Below, in pieces: positions 13,532 to 14,122 of a stretch of DNA of 14,122 nucleotides. How positions within the stretch are numbered: the stretch's first letter is position 1; each line of letters starts with the position of its first letter. A program made the position numbers and the translations under genes. This stretch comes from WQUF01 sp031549525 (GTDB lineage: Bacteria > Bacillota > Clostridia > Clostridiales > Clostridiaceae): the NCBI GenBank assembly GCA_031549525.1, contig JAVBPQ010000068.1, forward strand, positions 1 through 14,122. Direction: 5' to 3'. The notes under the pieces were generated by a model. The model was not told the origin of the DNA, made no database searches, and was given only the letters and a program-made list of their open reading frames with translations.

Positions 13532-13792
13532 ATGATAGTAGATAATTATACTAATTTAAGAGATAACTTAAAAAGTTATTGTGATAAAGTATGGGACGAA
13601 AAAGAGACTTTGATAATATCTCGAAAGAATGCTAAAAATGTTGTTCTCATCTCGTTGGATGAGTATAATGAGCTGATAAAAGCAGCAGCGAATTTAGCAT
13701 ATTTAAAAGAGTTGAATGAATCTATCGAACAAGATAAGGCTGGAAAATTAACAAGAATGCCTGAATTTGAAGATGGAGAAGATGAAAATTAA
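13532..13792 (+). CDS. Phd/YefM-family antitoxin
   Basis: An 86-residue protein of the Phd/YefM antitoxin superfamily. The N-terminal DNA-binding part shows the family pattern of NLRDNLKSYCDKV, then ETLIISRKNAKNVVLISLDEYNEL (about 27-50), and a helix, AAANLAYLKELNESIEQ. The acidic C-terminus (about 70-86) is the usual toxin-binding segment. GGAGGG (13520-13525) supports the ATG. Together with its toxin such a protein normally represses its own promoter, and the operator upstream fits that. The adjacent toxin gene is broken, so it may now be an orphan antitoxin or act against a toxin elsewhere. Confidence 0.9.
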   Translation: MIVDNYTNLRDNLKSYCDKVWDEKETLIISRKNAKNVVLISLDEYNELIKAAANLAYLKELNESIEQDKAGKLTRMPEFEDGEDEN

Positions 13793-13936
13793 ATGCCTGT
13801 TTTGTTTACTGATAAGGCACTAGTTGAATATGCTGATTTTTTTGGTGATAGAAGAACTTTGGAGAAGATCCCCTTGGAATATGAATCTTTAAGCTCACTC
13901 TGTAAATATGATAATATCCAGATTTGTGCATTGTGA
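13793..13936 (+). pseudogene. Relic of a YoeB/RelE-type toxin gene
   Basis: The ATG immediately follows the antitoxin stop, the usual place for the toxin. The frame encodes only 47 residues, against about 85 for YoeB/Txe. It starts plausibly as VLFTDKALVEYADFFGDRRTLEKI, resembling the toxin N-terminus, then turns into PLEYESLSSLCKYDNIQIC with no counterpart to the middle of the family. The catalytic C-terminal half is missing. In a neighbouring frame around 13927-13944 the bases read VHCDIH, which could be the worn remnant of the usual C-terminal HC-x-x-HY. The simplest reading is an internal deletion plus a frameshift. A short functional peptide is possible but less likely. Confidence 0.55.
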
Positions 13937-13966
13937 TATACATAAAATAGAAAGGTTTTGATTTTT

Positions 13967-14122
13967 TTGGTTAACTTATGCCTTCTTGGGTGTGGTGGAG
14001 TTGTTCCTCAACCTCAAAGAAGTTTAACATCTTTACTTTTAAATGTAAAGGGAAGTAAAATATTAATTGATTGTGGGGAAGGTACCCAAGTATCTATGAA
14101 ACAAGTTGGATGGGGATTTAAG
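13967..14122 (+). CDS. rnz: Ribonuclease Z / metallo-beta-lactamase-fold protein, N-terminal part
   Basis: The first 52 residues run off the right edge. They read VNLCLLGCGGVVPQP, LTSLLLNVKGSKILIDCGEGTQV and KQVGWGFK, the typical opening of the RNase Z family, which removes 3' trailers from tRNA precursors. The zinc-binding HxHxDH motif lies beyond the window, so activity cannot be judged. I place the start at TTG 13967, giving MVNLCLLGCGG as in relatives, with GAAAGG (13950-13955) 11 bases upstream. A second in-frame TTG at 13958 is too close to that site. Confidence 0.85.
   Translation, partial: MVNLCLLGCGGVVPQPQRSLTSLLLNVKGSKILIDCGEGTQVSMKQVGWGFK

Noticed and set aside
1..14122. CRISPR array, rRNA or tRNA genes
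   Set aside because: No regularly spaced repeats with unique spacers and no recognisable tRNA or rRNA sequence were seen on either strand.

Overview
The window is AT-rich DNA with strong GGAGG-type ribosome binding sites, sigma-A-like promoters, GTG and TTG starts, and U-tract terminators. It also carries LytS/YesM-type kinases, YesN-type regulators and lipobox lipoproteins. Together these point to a low-GC Firmicute, most likely a member of the Clostridia; genus is not determinable from sequence alone.

Layout. Positions 3-110 are the tail of an unrecognised gene that converges on a minus-strand radical SAM gene (ygiQ, 171-1931); one bidirectional hairpin terminates both. A monocistronic DJ-1/PfpI gene follows (2140-2715) with a near-ideal promoter and its own terminator.

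The core is a sugar sensing and uptake locus (2843-11746). The first operon holds a lipoprotein related to sugar-binding proteins, a LytS/YesM-type histidine kinase and a YesN/AraC-type response regulator. The second holds a lipoprotein binding protein, a double ABC ATPase and two permeases that resemble the E. coli galactofuranose transporter YtfQ-YtfR-YtfT-YjfF. The binding-protein gene next to the kinase is a diverged paralogue of the transporter's own binding protein. The likely circuit is a three-component system: the first lipoprotein reports external sugar to the kinase, the regulator is phosphorylated, and it activates the transporter promoter. That promoter has a good -10 but a poor -35, and lies beside and within a cluster of direct and inverted repeats (6900-7007). 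No sugar-catabolic enzyme lies in the window. The architecture parallels the described clostridial XylFII-LytS-YesN xylose system, but with a YtfQ-type sensor.

Downstream the window becomes patchy and accessory: a membrane-anchored DUF4367-like protein (11868-12428); a promoter with a folded, multibranch leader ahead of a 43-codon hydrophobic peptide (12545-12858); isolated hairpins; and a decayed minus-strand gene (13092-13350). Next is a Phd/YefM antitoxin behind a YefM-like operator, but its adjacent toxin gene appears reduced to a 47-codon relic. The window ends inside a ribonuclease Z gene (13967 onward).
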